Source: Massilia sp. Bi118
Lineage (GTDB): Bacteria; Pseudomonadota; Gammaproteobacteria; Burkholderiales; Burkholderiaceae_D
Assembly (NCBI RefSeq): GCF_918697865.1
Contig: NZ_CAKKMV010000015.1
Coordinates: forward strand, 1 to 64,000
Direction of reading: 5' to 3'
Length of the DNA: 64,000 nucleotides
Shown here: one piece after another, positions 1 through 8,754 of the stretch
Layout: the number at the start of each line of letters is the position of its first letter
Numbering within the stretch: the stretch's first letter is position 1
The notes under the pieces: generated by a model
Told to the model about the DNA's origin: nothing
What the model saw: only the letters and a program-made list of their open reading frames with translations
Database searches by the model: none
Program-made: the position numbers and the translations under genes

Positions 1-175
1 CTTCGAGCCACCTGTTGTCGACCCCGAGCCTTTTCGAACGTGTCGAAAAAAGGCCCGGACACTACAACCGAGACAGCGACGTAGACTTTAACGAAGAGGT
101 AACGAACTATCTTGGACAGCAGTGCGCCTTCGCGGGAAGTCGTTTCCGGCAATGCCGGGAACGACGAGGCAGCGA

Positions 176-1339
176 TTACAGTTTGCCGAACGCCTGCTCC
201 AGGTCCGCAATCAGGTCATCGGTATCTTCCAAACCGATATTGAAACGCACCAGGATCCCGGCATCCGGCCAGTTCCGCCGCATGCCCTGGATCCGGTACG
301 GCATCACCAGGCTGTTCGCCCCGCCCCAGCTATAGCCGATGCCGAAGAAATCCAGCGCATCGACGAAGCGGTCGGTCTGGGCTTCCGTGTAGCGGGCGTC
401 GAACAGCACCGAGAACAGGCCGCCGGCGCCGGTGAAGTCGCGCTTGAAATGCTCGTGGCCGGGACAATCCTCGAAGGCCGGGTGCAGCACCTTCGCGATC
501 TCCGGACGATTCTTCAGCCACGCCGCCACCTTGCGCGCCGCCGCGTCGTGGGCGTCGAAGCGCAGCTTCATGGTCGGCAGGCCGCGCATCACGAGCCAGG
601 CATCGTCGGCGCTCACGCCCATCCCCAGGCGCATGTGGGCCAGCGCGATGCGGTCGATCAGCGCCTTCTCGCGCGTGATGACGGCGCCCATCAACACGTC
701 CGAGCCGCCCGACTGGTACTTGGTCAGCGCCTGCATGACGATGTCGACGCCGAGATCGAAAGCGCGCAGCGCGATGCCGGCGGACCAGGTGTTGTCCAGC
801 GCGACCAGCACGCCCTTCTGTTTGGCCGCCGCGCAGATCGCGCGCAGGTCCGGCACTTCCATCGACACCGAGCCCGGCGCCTCGGCCCAGACCAGCTTCG
901 TGTTCGGCTGGATCAGTTCCGCGATGCCGGCGCCGACCAGCGGGTCGTAGTAGCGCGCGGTGATGCCGAAGTCGGCGCTCAGCCAGCGTCCCAGTTCGCG
1001 ATTCGGGTTGTAGACGTTTTCGGGCAGCAGGACGTCGTCGCCGGACTTCAGCAGGGCCAGGTCGACCATCGCGATCGCGGCCAGGCCGGAGGGCGCCAGC
1101 AGGCAGTGCTTGCCGCCTTCGATCTCGGCCAGGCGGGCTTCGAGCGTGAAAGTGGTCGGGGTGCCGTGCAGGCCGTAGGTGTAGGCGTTCTTGTCCTTCC
1201 ACTCGCCGCTGCGCATGCTGGCGACGTCCTTGAACAGGACCGTGGAGGCGTGGTGGATGGCGCTGGGGAAGGCTTCGAAGCCCTGGGGAGCGACGTAGTC
1301 GGTATGGATCAGGGTCGTCTGGAGGGATTTTTTGGTCAT
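176..1339 (-). CDS. metC: Cystathionine beta-lyase (PLP-dependent)
   Basis: The 387-residue product belongs to the Cys/Met-metabolism PLP enzyme family (fold type I). It cleaves cystathionine to homocysteine, pyruvate and ammonia in methionine synthesis. The PLP-lysine motif ALTKYQSGGSD is present with K207 as the Schiff-base lysine. LDNTW (D182) supplies the aspartate that binds the pyridine nitrogen. The N-terminal segment with KNAYTYGLHGTPTTFTLE is characteristic of the MetC branch rather than cystathionine gamma-synthase. Length is normal for the family. The ATG at 1339 follows GGAG about ten bases upstream. The gene is followed upstream by a paired-hairpin repeat that separates it from rimO, so it is probably transcribed alone. 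A gamma-lyase specificity cannot be excluded from sequence alone. Confidence 0.9.
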   Translation of the reverse strand: MTKKSLQTTLIHTDYVAPQGFEAFPSAIHHASTVLFKDVASMRSGEWKDKNAYTYGLHGTPTTFTLEARLAEIEGGKHCLLAPSGLAAIAMVDLALLKSGDDVLLPENVYNPNRELGRWLSADFGITARYYDPLVGAGIAELIQPNTKLVWAEAPGSVSMEVPDLRAICAAAKQKGVLVALDNTWSAGIALRAFDLGVDIVMQALTKYQSGGSDVLMGAVITREKALIDRIALAHMRLGMGVSADDAWLVMRGLPTMKLRFDAHDAAARKVAAWLKNRPEIAKVLHPAFEDCPGHEHFKRDFTGAGGLFSVLFDARYTEAQTDRFVDALDFFGIGYSWGGANSLVMPYRIQGMRRNWPDAGILVRFNIGLEDTDDLIADLEQAFGKL

Positions 1340-1382
1340 TATTTTTGCTCCGTACTCAAAAATGCACCGCTGAACTTAAAAC

Positions 1383-1468
1383 CGTCATCCCCGCGCAGGC
1401 GGGGATCCAAGTTCGTAAATCAGTCGAAACGCGTGCAAACTTGGGTTCCCGCCTGCGCGGGAACGACG
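1383..1468. repeat. Paired-hairpin intergenic repeat, copy 1
   Basis: This is an 86-bp element with two inverted arms. Each arm is itself a short hairpin: the left reads CCCCGCGCAGGCGGGG and the right reads CCCGCCTGCGCGGG. The flanking CGTCATC and AACGACG ends and the inner CCAAGTT/AACTTGG blocks are also inverted. It lies between metC and rimO. Three further copies of almost the same length and two single arms occur in this window. Confidence 0.9.
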
Positions 1469-1477
1469 GGTTAACTC

Positions 1478-2929
1478 TTAGGCCACAGTCGCCCACAAAT
1501 CGTGCGCATCGGCCTTCGTAACGACCACCTCGATGAACTCGCCCACCGCCGGCTTGGCCTTGCCCGGCGTCAGCGCGCGCTTGATGTGGACCACGCCATC
1601 GATCTCCGGCGCATCCGCAGCCGTGCGGCCGATGGCTTCGCGCGGACCGACTTCGTCGACCAGCACGCGGATCTTCTTGCCCACCTTGGCCTGCATGCGC
1701 TTCAGCGAGATCTCTTCCTGCAGCAGCATCACGCGCGCGCGGCGTTCTTCGCGGACGGCTTCCGGCACCGGGTTCGCGATCTCGTTGGCGGTGGCGCCTT
1801 CGACCGGCGAGTAGGCGAAGCAGCCCAGGCGGTCGATCTGCGCCTCGCGCAGGAAGTCCAGCAGGTATTCGAACTCCTCTTCGGTCTCGCCCGGGAAGCC
1901 GGCGATGAAGGTCGAGCGGATCACCAGGTCCGGGTTCATTTTGCGCCAGGCGAGGATGCGGTCCAGGTTCTTCTCGCCGCTGGCCGGACGCTTCATGCGC
2001 TTCAGGACGTCCGGGTGCGCGTGCTGCAGCGGGATGTCCAGGTAAGGCACGAGGTTCTCGCCCATCAGCGGGATCACCTGGTCGACGTGCGGGTACGGAT
2101 ACACATAGTGCATGCGCACCCAGGCGTCGTACTGCCTGGCCATCTGGCCCAGCGCTTCGGCGAGCTGGGTCATGTGGGTCTTGATCGGACGGCCGTTCCA
2201 GAAGCCGGTGCGGAACTTGACGTCCACGCCGTAGGCGCTGGTGTCCTGCGAGATCACCAGCAGTTCCTTCACGCCCGACTTGAACAGGTTTTCCGCTTCC
2301 TTCAGCACCTCATGGATCGGGCGCGAGACCAGGTCGCCGCGCATCGACGGGATGATGCAGAAGCTGCAGCGGTGGTTGCAGCCTTCCGAAACCTTCAAAT
2401 ACGCATAATGCTTCGGCGTCAGCTTGACGCCATGGTCCGGCACCAGGTCGACGAAGGGATCGTGCGGCTTCGGCAGGTGCAGGTGGACCGACTCCATCAC
2501 CTCGGTGACGGCGTGCGGGCCGGTCACGGCCAGCACCTTCGGGTGCACCTTGGTGATGATGTCGTCGCCCGCCGCATCCTTCTTGGCGCCCAGGCAGCCG
2601 GTGACGATCACCTTGCCGTTCTCGGCCAGGGCTTCGCCGATGGCGTCCAGCGACTCCTGCACGGCGGCGTCGATGAAGCCGCAGGTGTTGACGATCACGA
2701 GATCGGCGCCGTCATAGGAGTTGGCGGTCTCGTAACCTTCCGCGCGCAGCTGGGTCAGGATCTGTTCGGAGTCGACCAGGGCCTTCGGGCAGCCGAGCGA
2801 GACGAAACCGACCTTGGGCGCGGCGACGCCGGCCGCGGCTGGCGGGATCACGACCGGCGGCGCAGCCTCGGCGACGGCGACGGCGGAATCTTGGGAGGCA
2901 GGAAGCGGATTGCGGCGGAGTTCAGGCAT
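1478..2929 (-). CDS. rimO: Ribosomal protein S12 methylthiotransferase RimO
   Basis: This radical-SAM enzyme adds a methylthio group to a conserved aspartate of ribosomal protein S12. The product is 483 residues. An UPF0004 domain starts near residue 40 (VGFVSLGCPKALVDSE). The radical-SAM cluster motif CNHRCSFC lies at C184, C188 and C191. A C-terminal TRAM domain follows (about 415-480). The first 40 residues, rich in alanine and proline, extend beyond the usual start. No other ATG lies before the conserved core, so the start may be the ATG at 2929 or an unseen alternative. The LGCPKALVDSE signature separates RimO from the tRNA enzyme MiaB. Confidence 0.95.
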   Translation of the reverse strand: MPELRRNPLPASQDSAVAVAEAAPPVVIPPAAAGVAAPKVGFVSLGCPKALVDSEQILTQLRAEGYETANSYDGADLVIVNTCGFIDAAVQESLDAIGEALAENGKVIVTGCLGAKKDAAGDDIITKVHPKVLAVTGPHAVTEVMESVHLHLPKPHDPFVDLVPDHGVKLTPKHYAYLKVSEGCNHRCSFCIIPSMRGDLVSRPIHEVLKEAENLFKSGVKELLVISQDTSAYGVDVKFRTGFWNGRPIKTHMTQLAEALGQMARQYDAWVRMHYVYPYPHVDQVIPLMGENLVPYLDIPLQHAHPDVLKRMKRPASGEKNLDRILAWRKMNPDLVIRSTFIAGFPGETEEEFEYLLDFLREAQIDRLGCFAYSPVEGATANEIANPVPEAVREERRARVMLLQEEISLKRMQAKVGKKIRVLVDEVGPREAIGRTAADAPEIDGVVHIKRALTPGKAKPAVGEFIEVVVTKADAHDLWATVA

Positions 2930-3013
2930 GTGGATTGCGGCGGAAAATTCTGGGCAATCCGCGATTGTACAGGAAGCGGGGGTTCAGGAAAACCGGGGGG
3001 TGAAAAGTTACCA

Positions 3014-3100
3014 CGTCGTCCCCGCGAAGGCGGGGACCCAAGTTCTGCATGCTTATCGCCTGCTCAACAAACTTGGATTCCCGCCTGCGCGGGAATGACG
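3014..3100. repeat. Paired-hairpin intergenic repeat, copy 2
   Basis: This 87-bp element has the same architecture as the copy at 1383. The left arm is CGTCGTCCCCGCGAAGGCGG and the right arm ends in GCGCGGGAATGACG, with CCAAGTT/AACTTGG inside. It sits between rimO and the 3' end of phaR. Confidence 0.9.
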
Positions 3101-3114
3101 GTTTCACCGGTAAC

Positions 3115-3672
3115 TTACTTTTTCGTATCCGTCGGCACCCCAAACGGGAAAGTCCCGAACATCGCCTTGCTCTGGCTCTGCATCTGCTCCTGCATCTGCA
3201 GGAACAGGTTCTTGCTCTGGTCGATGTAGTTGTTCATCATGCCCTGCATCATCGGGCCCTGGATGTTCATGAACTGGGTCCACATCTCGTTCGAGAAGGG
3301 CTTGCCTTCGAGGGCGCCGGTGGCGGAGCCGACAAACTTGCTCTGGATGTCGGTGAAGGCCTGGACGTTCTTTTCCAGGTAGGAGCCCATCATGCCCTGC
3401 ATCGCATGGCCGTAGTAGCGGATGATCTGCGACAGGACGGCGCTCGAGAACATCGGCGCGCCGTGCGCTTCTTCTTCCAGAATGATCTGCAGGAGGATGC
3501 TGCGGGTCAGGTCTTCGCTGGTCTTGGCGTCGACCACCGTGAACTCATCGGCGTCGAGCACCAGCTGCTTGACGTCGGAGAGGGTGATGTAGGAGCTGGT
3601 CTGGGTGTCGTACAGACGGCGGTTCGGGTATTTCTTGATCAGGCGTTCGCTACTCTTTTTTCCACTGCTCAT
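3115..3672 (-). CDS. phaR: Polyhydroxyalkanoate synthesis regulator PhaR
   Basis: The 185-residue product is a DNA-binding repressor of phasin and PHA genes that also binds PHA granules. The N-terminal PHB/PHA accumulation regulator domain is plain: IKKYPNRRLYDTQTSSYITL near residues 10-30, followed by the DLTRSILLQIILEEE segment. The C-terminal half is rich in methionine and glutamine (QMQEQMQSQ), as usual for the family. The ATG at 3672 is chosen. The frame stays open to a TTG at 3684, but the ATG has GGA about nine bases upstream and the TTG has nothing. The gene lies 182 bases downstream of phaC on the same strand. Confidence 0.95.
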   Translation of the reverse strand: MSSGKKSSERLIKKYPNRRLYDTQTSSYITLSDVKQLVLDADEFTVVDAKTSEDLTRSILLQIILEEEAHGAPMFSSAVLSQIIRYYGHAMQGMMGSYLEKNVQAFTDIQSKFVGSATGALEGKPFSNEMWTQFMNIQGPMMQGMMNNYIDQSKNLFLQMQEQMQSQSKAMFGTFPFGVPTDTKK

Positions 3673-3714
3673 CTCAGGTTCCAAATATTGCGCCGCAGCG
3701 CTCTGTTATGCGGT

Positions 3715-3738
3715 CCACGGACGGGAAGCTGTCCGTGG
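3715..3738. other. Perfect 8-bp inverted repeat between phaC and phaR
   Basis: CCACGGAC and GTCCGTGG are separated by eight bases. It lies in the 182-base gap upstream of phaR. There is no T-run on either side, so an intrinsic terminator is unlikely. An operator or an mRNA hairpin in the phaC-phaR transcript is possible. Confidence 0.4.
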
Positions 3739-3854
3739 TGTCTCCGATTCCAAGAGGATAGACGATAAAAATACCACGTTGCGAACGCAGGTGCAGCAAT
3801 TATTCGGTAGGCAACTCATTTATTCATCTTGCAAGTTGCCTTCCCAGCAAGAAA

Positions 3855-5624
3855 TCAGTCTGCGCGTGCTTTTACGTAGCGCCCCGGGGCCGGCTCGATC
3901 GCCTGGTAGCGCTCGTTGCCCGGCTGGGCAGGCGGCGCCACATCCTTGCCGCCGTTCTCGGCCAGGAACTTGGCCCACTCGGTCCACCAGCTGCCCTTGA
4001 CTTCGGTGGCGCCCGCAAACCATTCGCCGGCATTCTTCGGACGGTTGCGGCCGTTTGCCGTATTGATCCAGTGGCTGCGCTTGCCTTTCGATGCCGGGTT
4101 GATCACGCCGGCGATGTGGCCGGAAGCGCCCAGCACGAAGCGGTTGGCCTTGGCCTTCTTCGGATTAAGCAGGTTCATCGAGGCGAAGGCGGCTTCCCAG
4201 GGCACGATGTGGTCTTCCTTCGAGCCATAGATGAAGACCGGGCAGTCGATCTTGCCGAGATCGACCTTCACGCCCGCCACCGCCAGCGCATTCGGCACCT
4301 TCAGCTTGTTTTCCAGATAGGTATTGCGCAAGTACCAGCAGAACATCGGGCCCGGCAGGTTGGTGCTGTCGGCATTCCAGTACAGCAGATCGAAGGCCGG
4401 CGGGGTCTTGCCCTTCAGGTAGTTCTGCTGGACATAGTTCCACACCAGATCGTTCGGGCGCAGCGATGAGAAGGTCGTCGCCAGGTCGCGTCCCGGCATC
4501 AGGCCGCCTTTGGCCAGCTGCTGTTCGCGCATGGCCACCTGGGTTTCGTCGACGAAGACGTCCAGCACGCCGTTGTCGGCAAAGTCCAGCAGGGTCGTGA
4601 ACAGCGACAGGCTGGCCGCCGGCTGGCGACCGCGCGCCGCCTCGACCGCCAGCGCGGACGCGGCGATGGTGCCGCCGACGCAGAAGCCGAACACGTTCAC
4701 CTTGTCCTTGCCCGAGATTTCACGCGCAACATTGATGGCGGTTACCGCGCCCTGGTCGACGAAATCGTCCCAGGTCGTGTTGCCCATGCTCTGGTCCGGA
4801 TTGCGCCAGGACATCATGAACACGGTGTTGCCCTGCTCGACCAGGTAGCGCACCAGCGAGTTTTCCGGCTGCAGGTCGAGGATGTAGAACTTGTTGATGC
4901 AGGGCGGCACCATCAGCAGCGGCACTTCGTGCACGGTAGGCGATGCCGGCGTGTACTGGATCAGCTGGAACAGTTCGTTCTCGAACACCACGGTGCCCGG
5001 CGTGATGCCGACGTTGCGGCCGACTTCGAAGGCGGCCTCGTCGGATTGCGAGATGCGGCCCTTCTGCATGTCGGCCAGCATGTTCTGCAGACCCTTGGTC
5101 AGGCTCTCGCCCTTGGTCTCGATCATCTTCTGCTGGGCTTCCGGATTGGTCGCCAGGAAGTTGGCTGGTGACAGCGCGTCGACGATCTGCTGCACGGCAA
5201 AGCGGATCTTCTGCTTGTCACGCGCCGGGGCGTCGACGGCTTCCGCCATCGCCATCAGGAATTCGGCATTCAACAGATAGGATGCGGCGCTGAAGGCCGA
5301 CATCGGATTCGCGGTCCACTCCGGCGCCGAGAAGCGCCGGTCCTTGAACTCGGGCGTCTTGCCACTCATGACGTCCTGCCACAGGCGCATTGCCTTCTGC
5401 AGGTAATCGTTACGCAGCGCTTCCAGCTTGGCCTGCGGCAGGCCGGCGCCGAAATCGCCCAGCATGCGCATCACCGGCGCCGCCTGCTGGGCCATGCCGC
5501 CGCCCATGGCCGAGGGGTCGGCGAATTTCATCCAGGATTGCCAGACAGAGGGATCGGAAAACTGCGACATCCATGCAGCGCCTGGCTGCGAAGGTGCTTC
5601 GGGCGTATTCATATCGGCATCCAT
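3855..5624 (-). CDS. phaC: Class I poly(3-hydroxyalkanoate) synthase
   Basis: PhaC polymerises 3-hydroxyacyl-CoA into polyhydroxyalkanoate at the granule surface. The 589-residue length fits class I. The lipase-like box is GFCVGG with the nucleophile C315. The other triad members are D471 (GSKEDHIVPW) and H503 (ASGHIAG), in the expected alpha/beta-hydrolase order. The N-terminal PhaC_N domain covers roughly residues 100-270. Two ATG codons are possible: 5624 has no visible ribosome site, while 5612 (MNTPEAP) has GGAT seven bases upstream and may be the true start. phaR follows downstream. No phaA, phaB or phasin gene is in this window, so monomer supply is encoded elsewhere. Confidence 0.95.
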   Translation of the reverse strand: MDADMNTPEAPSQPGAAWMSQFSDPSVWQSWMKFADPSAMGGGMAQQAAPVMRMLGDFGAGLPQAKLEALRNDYLQKAMRLWQDVMSGKTPEFKDRRFSAPEWTANPMSAFSAASYLLNAEFLMAMAEAVDAPARDKQKIRFAVQQIVDALSPANFLATNPEAQQKMIETKGESLTKGLQNMLADMQKGRISQSDEAAFEVGRNVGITPGTVVFENELFQLIQYTPASPTVHEVPLLMVPPCINKFYILDLQPENSLVRYLVEQGNTVFMMSWRNPDQSMGNTTWDDFVDQGAVTAINVAREISGKDKVNVFGFCVGGTIAASALAVEAARGRQPAASLSLFTTLLDFADNGVLDVFVDETQVAMREQQLAKGGLMPGRDLATTFSSLRPNDLVWNYVQQNYLKGKTPPAFDLLYWNADSTNLPGPMFCWYLRNTYLENKLKVPNALAVAGVKVDLGKIDCPVFIYGSKEDHIVPWEAAFASMNLLNPKKAKANRFVLGASGHIAGVINPASKGKRSHWINTANGRNRPKNAGEWFAGATEVKGSWWTEWAKFLAENGGKDVAPPAQPGNERYQAIEPAPGRYVKARAD

Positions 5625-5664
5625 TGTTTAGAATCGGGTATTCAATGAAAACAGGGATAAAGCC

Positions 5665-5871
5665 ATGTGGATCGTCGCCATCGGATGGATGTATGTCGTA
5701 ACCCTGATGGCGGCCACCGAAACCTCCGTCGTGGCCGGCCTCATGACCTTTCTGTTTTACGGGATGTTGCCATTATCTCTTGTTTTCTACCTGACGGGAG
5801 CATGGCGGCGCGGACGGGCGCGCAAGCGCGAAGCACAGCAGGCTACGCGCGGTGCGGGCCCTAAGGTTTAA
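5665..5871 (+). CDS. Small inner-membrane protein next to phaC
   Basis: The 68-residue protein has two hydrophobic helices (about residues 2-16 and 22-46). A basic tail RRGRARKREAQQ follows, predicted to lie in the cytoplasm. The ATG follows a good AGGGAT ribosome site. It is divergent from phaC with about 40 bases between starts, so the two share a regulatory region. Its last 11 bases overlap the 3' end of pgeF on the other strand. The beginning resembles small conserved membrane proteins annotated as hypothetical in Burkholderiales. No function is known to me. Confidence 0.7.
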   Translation: MWIVAIGWMYVVTLMAATETSVVAGLMTFLFYGMLPLSLVFYLTGAWRRGRARKREAQQATRGAGPKV

Positions 5872-6652
5872 TCCAGATCAAACTCGCCTGACGCCCGCTC
5901 CCTGCCCCGTCGCGACGGTAGGAATAGAAGCGCTCGACTTCGGTGAAAGTACAGCGATTGCCGCCGTGCACCCGAACGACTCCGTCGCGCGCCAGCATGC
6001 GCCGCGCCAGCAGCGGCATGTCGGCCAGGTATTTTCCTTCGCGGCCAGGATAGGGACGGAAGCCCTGCTCCGCCTCGCCGTCCGGTAGCGCGGCGCGGAA
6101 AGCGTCCAGCACGTCCGGTCCGACTTCGAAGGCTTGCGGGCCGATCGCCGGGCCCAGCCAGGCGGTGATCTCGCCGGCGCCCTGCCCCCGCATTCGCGCC
6201 ACGGTCGCGCCCAGTACGCCGGCCGCCAGTCCGCGCCAGCCGGCGTGGGCCGCGCCGACCACCTTCCCGTCCAGATCGGCGAACAGCACCGGCAGGCAAT
6301 CCGCGGTCAGGATCGCACACACCACGCCGGGTTCGGACGCGGTGCCGGCATCGCCGGTCTGCACCGGGGCGCCCGGCTGCACCAGGCTGGCGTCGACCAC
6401 ATCGGCGCCATGCACCTGCGCGATCCAGGCCGGGCGTCCAGGCAACAGGGCCTGCAGGCGCGCACGGTTTTCGCGCACGGCTTCCGGATCGTCCTTCACG
6501 TGCAGGCCCAGGTTCAGGCCGCCGCCGCCCTTGCGGTCGTCGAAGGGCGCAAGGCTGACGCCGCCGAGGCGGGTGGTCGCCAGCGCGCCAATGTTCGGCG
6601 GCAGGTCCGGCCAGTCCGGCCAAAGGACCTGTGCAGGATCGAGTCCAGCCAT
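5861..6652 (-). CDS. pgeF: Polyphenol-oxidase/laccase-domain protein PgeF (YfiH)
   Basis: The 263-residue product is a Cu-oxidase_4/YfiH family member. The family has been assigned peptidoglycan quality control (removing L-serine-containing precursors) and purine-nucleoside phosphorylase activity. The metal-site motifs are visible in order: QVHGADV, LTADCLPVLF and AAHAGWRG, supplying His, Cys and His ligands. The start ATG at 6652 overlaps the rluD stop by one base (TGATG), so it is translationally coupled to rluD. An open frame continues upstream to 6904, but that part lies inside rluD and is not coding. Confidence 0.9.
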   Translation of the reverse strand: MAGLDPAQVLWPDWPDLPPNIGALATTRLGGVSLAPFDDRKGGGGLNLGLHVKDDPEAVRENRARLQALLPGRPAWIAQVHGADVVDASLVQPGAPVQTGDAGTASEPGVVCAILTADCLPVLFADLDGKVVGAAHAGWRGLAAGVLGATVARMRGQGAGEITAWLGPAIGPQAFEVGPDVLDAFRAALPDGEAEQGFRPYPGREGKYLADMPLLARRMLARDGVVRVHGGNRCTFTEVERFYSYRRDGAGSGRQASLIWIKP

Positions 6653-7701
6653 CAAGCCGCTTCCGGCTCTTCGATGCCGGAACGTTCGAGCAGCTCGGCG
6701 AAGTCGGCCGCCAGCGGCACGACCCATTCCATGTGCTCGCCGGTCGCCGGATGGCTCAGGCCCAGGCGGCGCGCCTGCAGGGCCTGGCGGTGGAAGAAGG
6801 ACAGCAGGTGCGGCTTGCCGTACACGGTGTCGCCGACCAGGCTGTAGCCCAGCGACTGCATGTGCACGCGGATCTGGTGGGTGCGGCCGGTTTCGAGGCG
6901 GCACTGCACCAGGCTCACCGGACGGCGGTCCAGCTCACCCTTCGCCAGCAGCTCGTAGTGCGTGATGGCCGGCTTGGCCATCGGCGCGTTCGACACCGCC
7001 ATCTTGGTGCGCTCGGTCGGGTGGCGGCTGATCGGCGAATCGACAGTGCCGGAAAGGCGCGGCGTGCCCCACACCAGCGCAAAGTACTCGCGCTTGACGG
7101 TGCGCGCCGCCAGCTGGCGCACCAGGTCGGTCTGGGCTTCGAGGGTCTTGCCGACCACCATCAGCCCGCTGGTATCCTTGTCGAGACGGTGCACGATGCC
7201 GGCGCGCGGCACCGAGACCAGCTGCGGGCAATAATGCAGCAGGCCGTTCAGCAGCGTGCCGGACCAGTTGCCCGAACCCGGGTGCACGACCAGGCCGGCC
7301 GGCTTGTTGATGACCATGATGGATTCGTCTTCGTAGACGATGTTCAGTTCCATCGCTTCCGGCGTGAAGGCGGTGTCCTCGGGCGCCGGCTGCGGCACCA
7401 CGTTGATGGTCTCGTCGCCGTAGGCCGTGGCTTTGCCCTTGGCGGGCTTGCCGTCCACCAGGATGTGGCCTTCGTCGAACCATTGCTGCAGGCGGCTGCG
7501 CGAGAACTGCGGCACCAGGCCGGCGACGACTTTGTCGAGGCGCTGGCCGCAGTGCGACGGATCCAGGGTCAGGGTAATCGGCGAAAAGTCGACGGCGCTT
7601 GGCGCCAGGCCAGGTTCGGGCGCGAACTCGGCGTCCAGATCGTCGTCCAAATCGGGATTGGAAAGGATTTCCGCCGAATTCGGCGCAGCATTTAATATCA
7701 C
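6652..7701 (-). CDS. rluD: 23S rRNA pseudouridine synthase RluD
   Basis: RluD makes pseudouridine at positions 1911, 1915 and 1917 of helix 69 in 23S rRNA. An S4 RNA-binding domain (CGQRLDKVVAGLVPQFSRSR onward) is followed by the catalytic RluA-type domain. The motif HRLDKDTSGLMV carries the catalytic aspartate, D174 with the start used here. GRTHQIRVHM lies near the C-terminus. The start is uncertain. The GTG at 7701 has GGGA upstream. The ATG at 7773 would run across the bamD start codon and its promoter region on the other strand, so GTG is preferred. An acidic N-terminal extension of about 40 residues precedes the S4 domain. Confidence 0.93.
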   Translation of the reverse strand: MILNAAPNSAEILSNPDLDDDLDAEFAPEPGLAPSAVDFSPITLTLDPSHCGQRLDKVVAGLVPQFSRSRLQQWFDEGHILVDGKPAKGKATAYGDETINVVPQPAPEDTAFTPEAMELNIVYEDESIMVINKPAGLVVHPGSGNWSGTLLNGLLHYCPQLVSVPRAGIVHRLDKDTSGLMVVGKTLEAQTDLVRQLAARTVKREYFALVWGTPRLSGTVDSPISRHPTERTKMAVSNAPMAKPAITHYELLAKGELDRRPVSLVQCRLETGRTHQIRVHMQSLGYSLVGDTVYGKPHLLSFFHRQALQARRLGLSHPATGEHMEWVVPLAADFAELLERSGIEEPEAA

Positions 7702-7716
7702 GTTGTTCCCATCGGC

Positions 7717-7722
7717 TATAAT
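7717..7722 (+). promoter_or_regulatory. Candidate -10 element for bamD
   Basis: A perfect TATAAT sits 45 bases upstream of the bamD ATG, in the gap to the GTG of the divergent rluD. No convincing -35 hexamer is seen at the right spacing, so the call rests on the -10 and its position. Confidence 0.4.
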
Positions 7723-7767
7723 CAGCCGTTCGTTGAATCTCGGTAAAAACTTTCTTGCAAAAAGCTC

Positions 7768-8607
7768 ATGCAAAAAAAATTGTCTGTATTGGTTGTGACG
7801 TCGGCCCTGCTCAGTTTGTCAGCTTGCGGTTTGTTACCGGGAAAGTCGGACGAAAGCAAGAACGTGTCAGCGTCGAAATTATACGCTGAGGCGCGTGAAG
7901 AAATGGATGGCGCCCACTACGAAGCCGCCATCAAGCTGTTCGAAAAGCTGGAATCGAACTATCCCTTCGGCACTTATGCGGCCCAGGCACAGATGGAAAT
8001 TGCCTACGCCCACTACAAGGCCCAGGACCAGGCCGAGGCGCTGGCCGCGGTGGAGCGCTTCATCAAGCTGCACCCGAACCACCCTGCCGTCGATTATATG
8101 TATTACCTGCGCGGCCTGATCAACTTTAACGACCAGATCGGCTTCATGAGCTTCATCTACGCTCAGGACCCGACCGAGCGCGACCCGAAAGCGACGCGCG
8201 AAGCCTTCGCCGCCTTCAAGGAACTGGTCGACAAGTTCCCGAACAGCAAATACGCGCCGGACTCGATCCAGCGCATGAGCTACCTGATCAACGCGATGGC
8301 GGCCTATGAAGTCCACGTGGCGAATTATTACTATCGCCGCGGCGCCTACCTGGCTGCGCTGAATCGCGCCCAGGGCGCCGTGACCGACTACTCGGATGCG
8401 CCGGCGCGCGAGGAAGCGCTGTTCATCATGATCCGCGCCTATGACAAGCTGGGCATGCTCGAGCTGCGCGACGACACCCAGCGCATTTTCCAGAAAAACT
8501 ACCCGAACAGCCATTTCCTGGGTGGCAAAGGCTCGGGAGATGCAGCCTGGTGGAAGTTCTGGGCGAAATCGGGGCCGCAGCCGGCGCCGAAGGATGTTGT
8601 GCAGTAA
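7768..8607 (+). CDS. bamD: Outer-membrane assembly lipoprotein BamD
   Basis: BamD is the essential lipoprotein of the BAM complex that inserts beta-barrel proteins into the outer membrane. The 279-residue product begins with a lipoprotein signal ending in LSAC, so C20 is the lipidated residue. The mature protein holds five TPR-like units. Typical segments are KLYAEAREEMDGAHYEAAIK, ESNYPFGTYAAQAQMEIAYA and VEVHVANYYYRRGAY-like text around residues 185-200. Length matches the family. A clear intrinsic terminator follows, so it is a single-gene unit. Confidence 0.95.
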   Translation: MQKKLSVLVVTSALLSLSACGLLPGKSDESKNVSASKLYAEAREEMDGAHYEAAIKLFEKLESNYPFGTYAAQAQMEIAYAHYKAQDQAEALAAVERFIKLHPNHPAVDYMYYLRGLINFNDQIGFMSFIYAQDPTERDPKATREAFAAFKELVDKFPNSKYAPDSIQRMSYLINAMAAYEVHVANYYYRRGAYLAALNRAQGAVTDYSDAPAREEALFIMIRAYDKLGMLELRDDTQRIFQKNYPNSHFLGGKGSGDAAWWKFWAKSGPQPAPKDVVQ

Positions 8608-8613
8608 AAGATT

Positions 8614-8640
8614 ACGCCCGCTTGATGCGGGCGTTTTTTT
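8614..8640 (+). terminator. Rho-independent terminator of bamD
   Basis: A stem of CGCCCGC and GCGGGCG closes a short loop and is followed by a run of seven T. It starts seven bases after the bamD stop codon. Confidence 0.9.
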
Positions 8641-8643
8641 CGA

Positions 8644-8729
8644 CGTCGTCCCCGCGAAGGCGGGGACCCAAGTGGCACGCGCGGTCGAAACGCTAGCAAA
8701 CTTGGATTCCCGCCTTCGCGGGAACGACG
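8644..8729. repeat. Paired-hairpin intergenic repeat, copy 3
   Basis: This 86-bp copy has a left arm CGTCGTCCCCGCGAAGGCGG and a right arm ending GCGGGAACGACG. It follows the bamD terminator directly and precedes the 3' end of yaaA. Confidence 0.9.
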
Positions 8730-8754
8730 TGCAAACGTACGCGGCGCTACGCGT

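Noticed and set aside
124..164. Possible degenerate arm of the paired-hairpin repeat at the window start
   Set aside because: Only parts such as CGCCTTCGCGGGAA match and the rest has drifted, so it is not reported as a repeat copy. The rest of bases 1-175 shows nothing recognisable.
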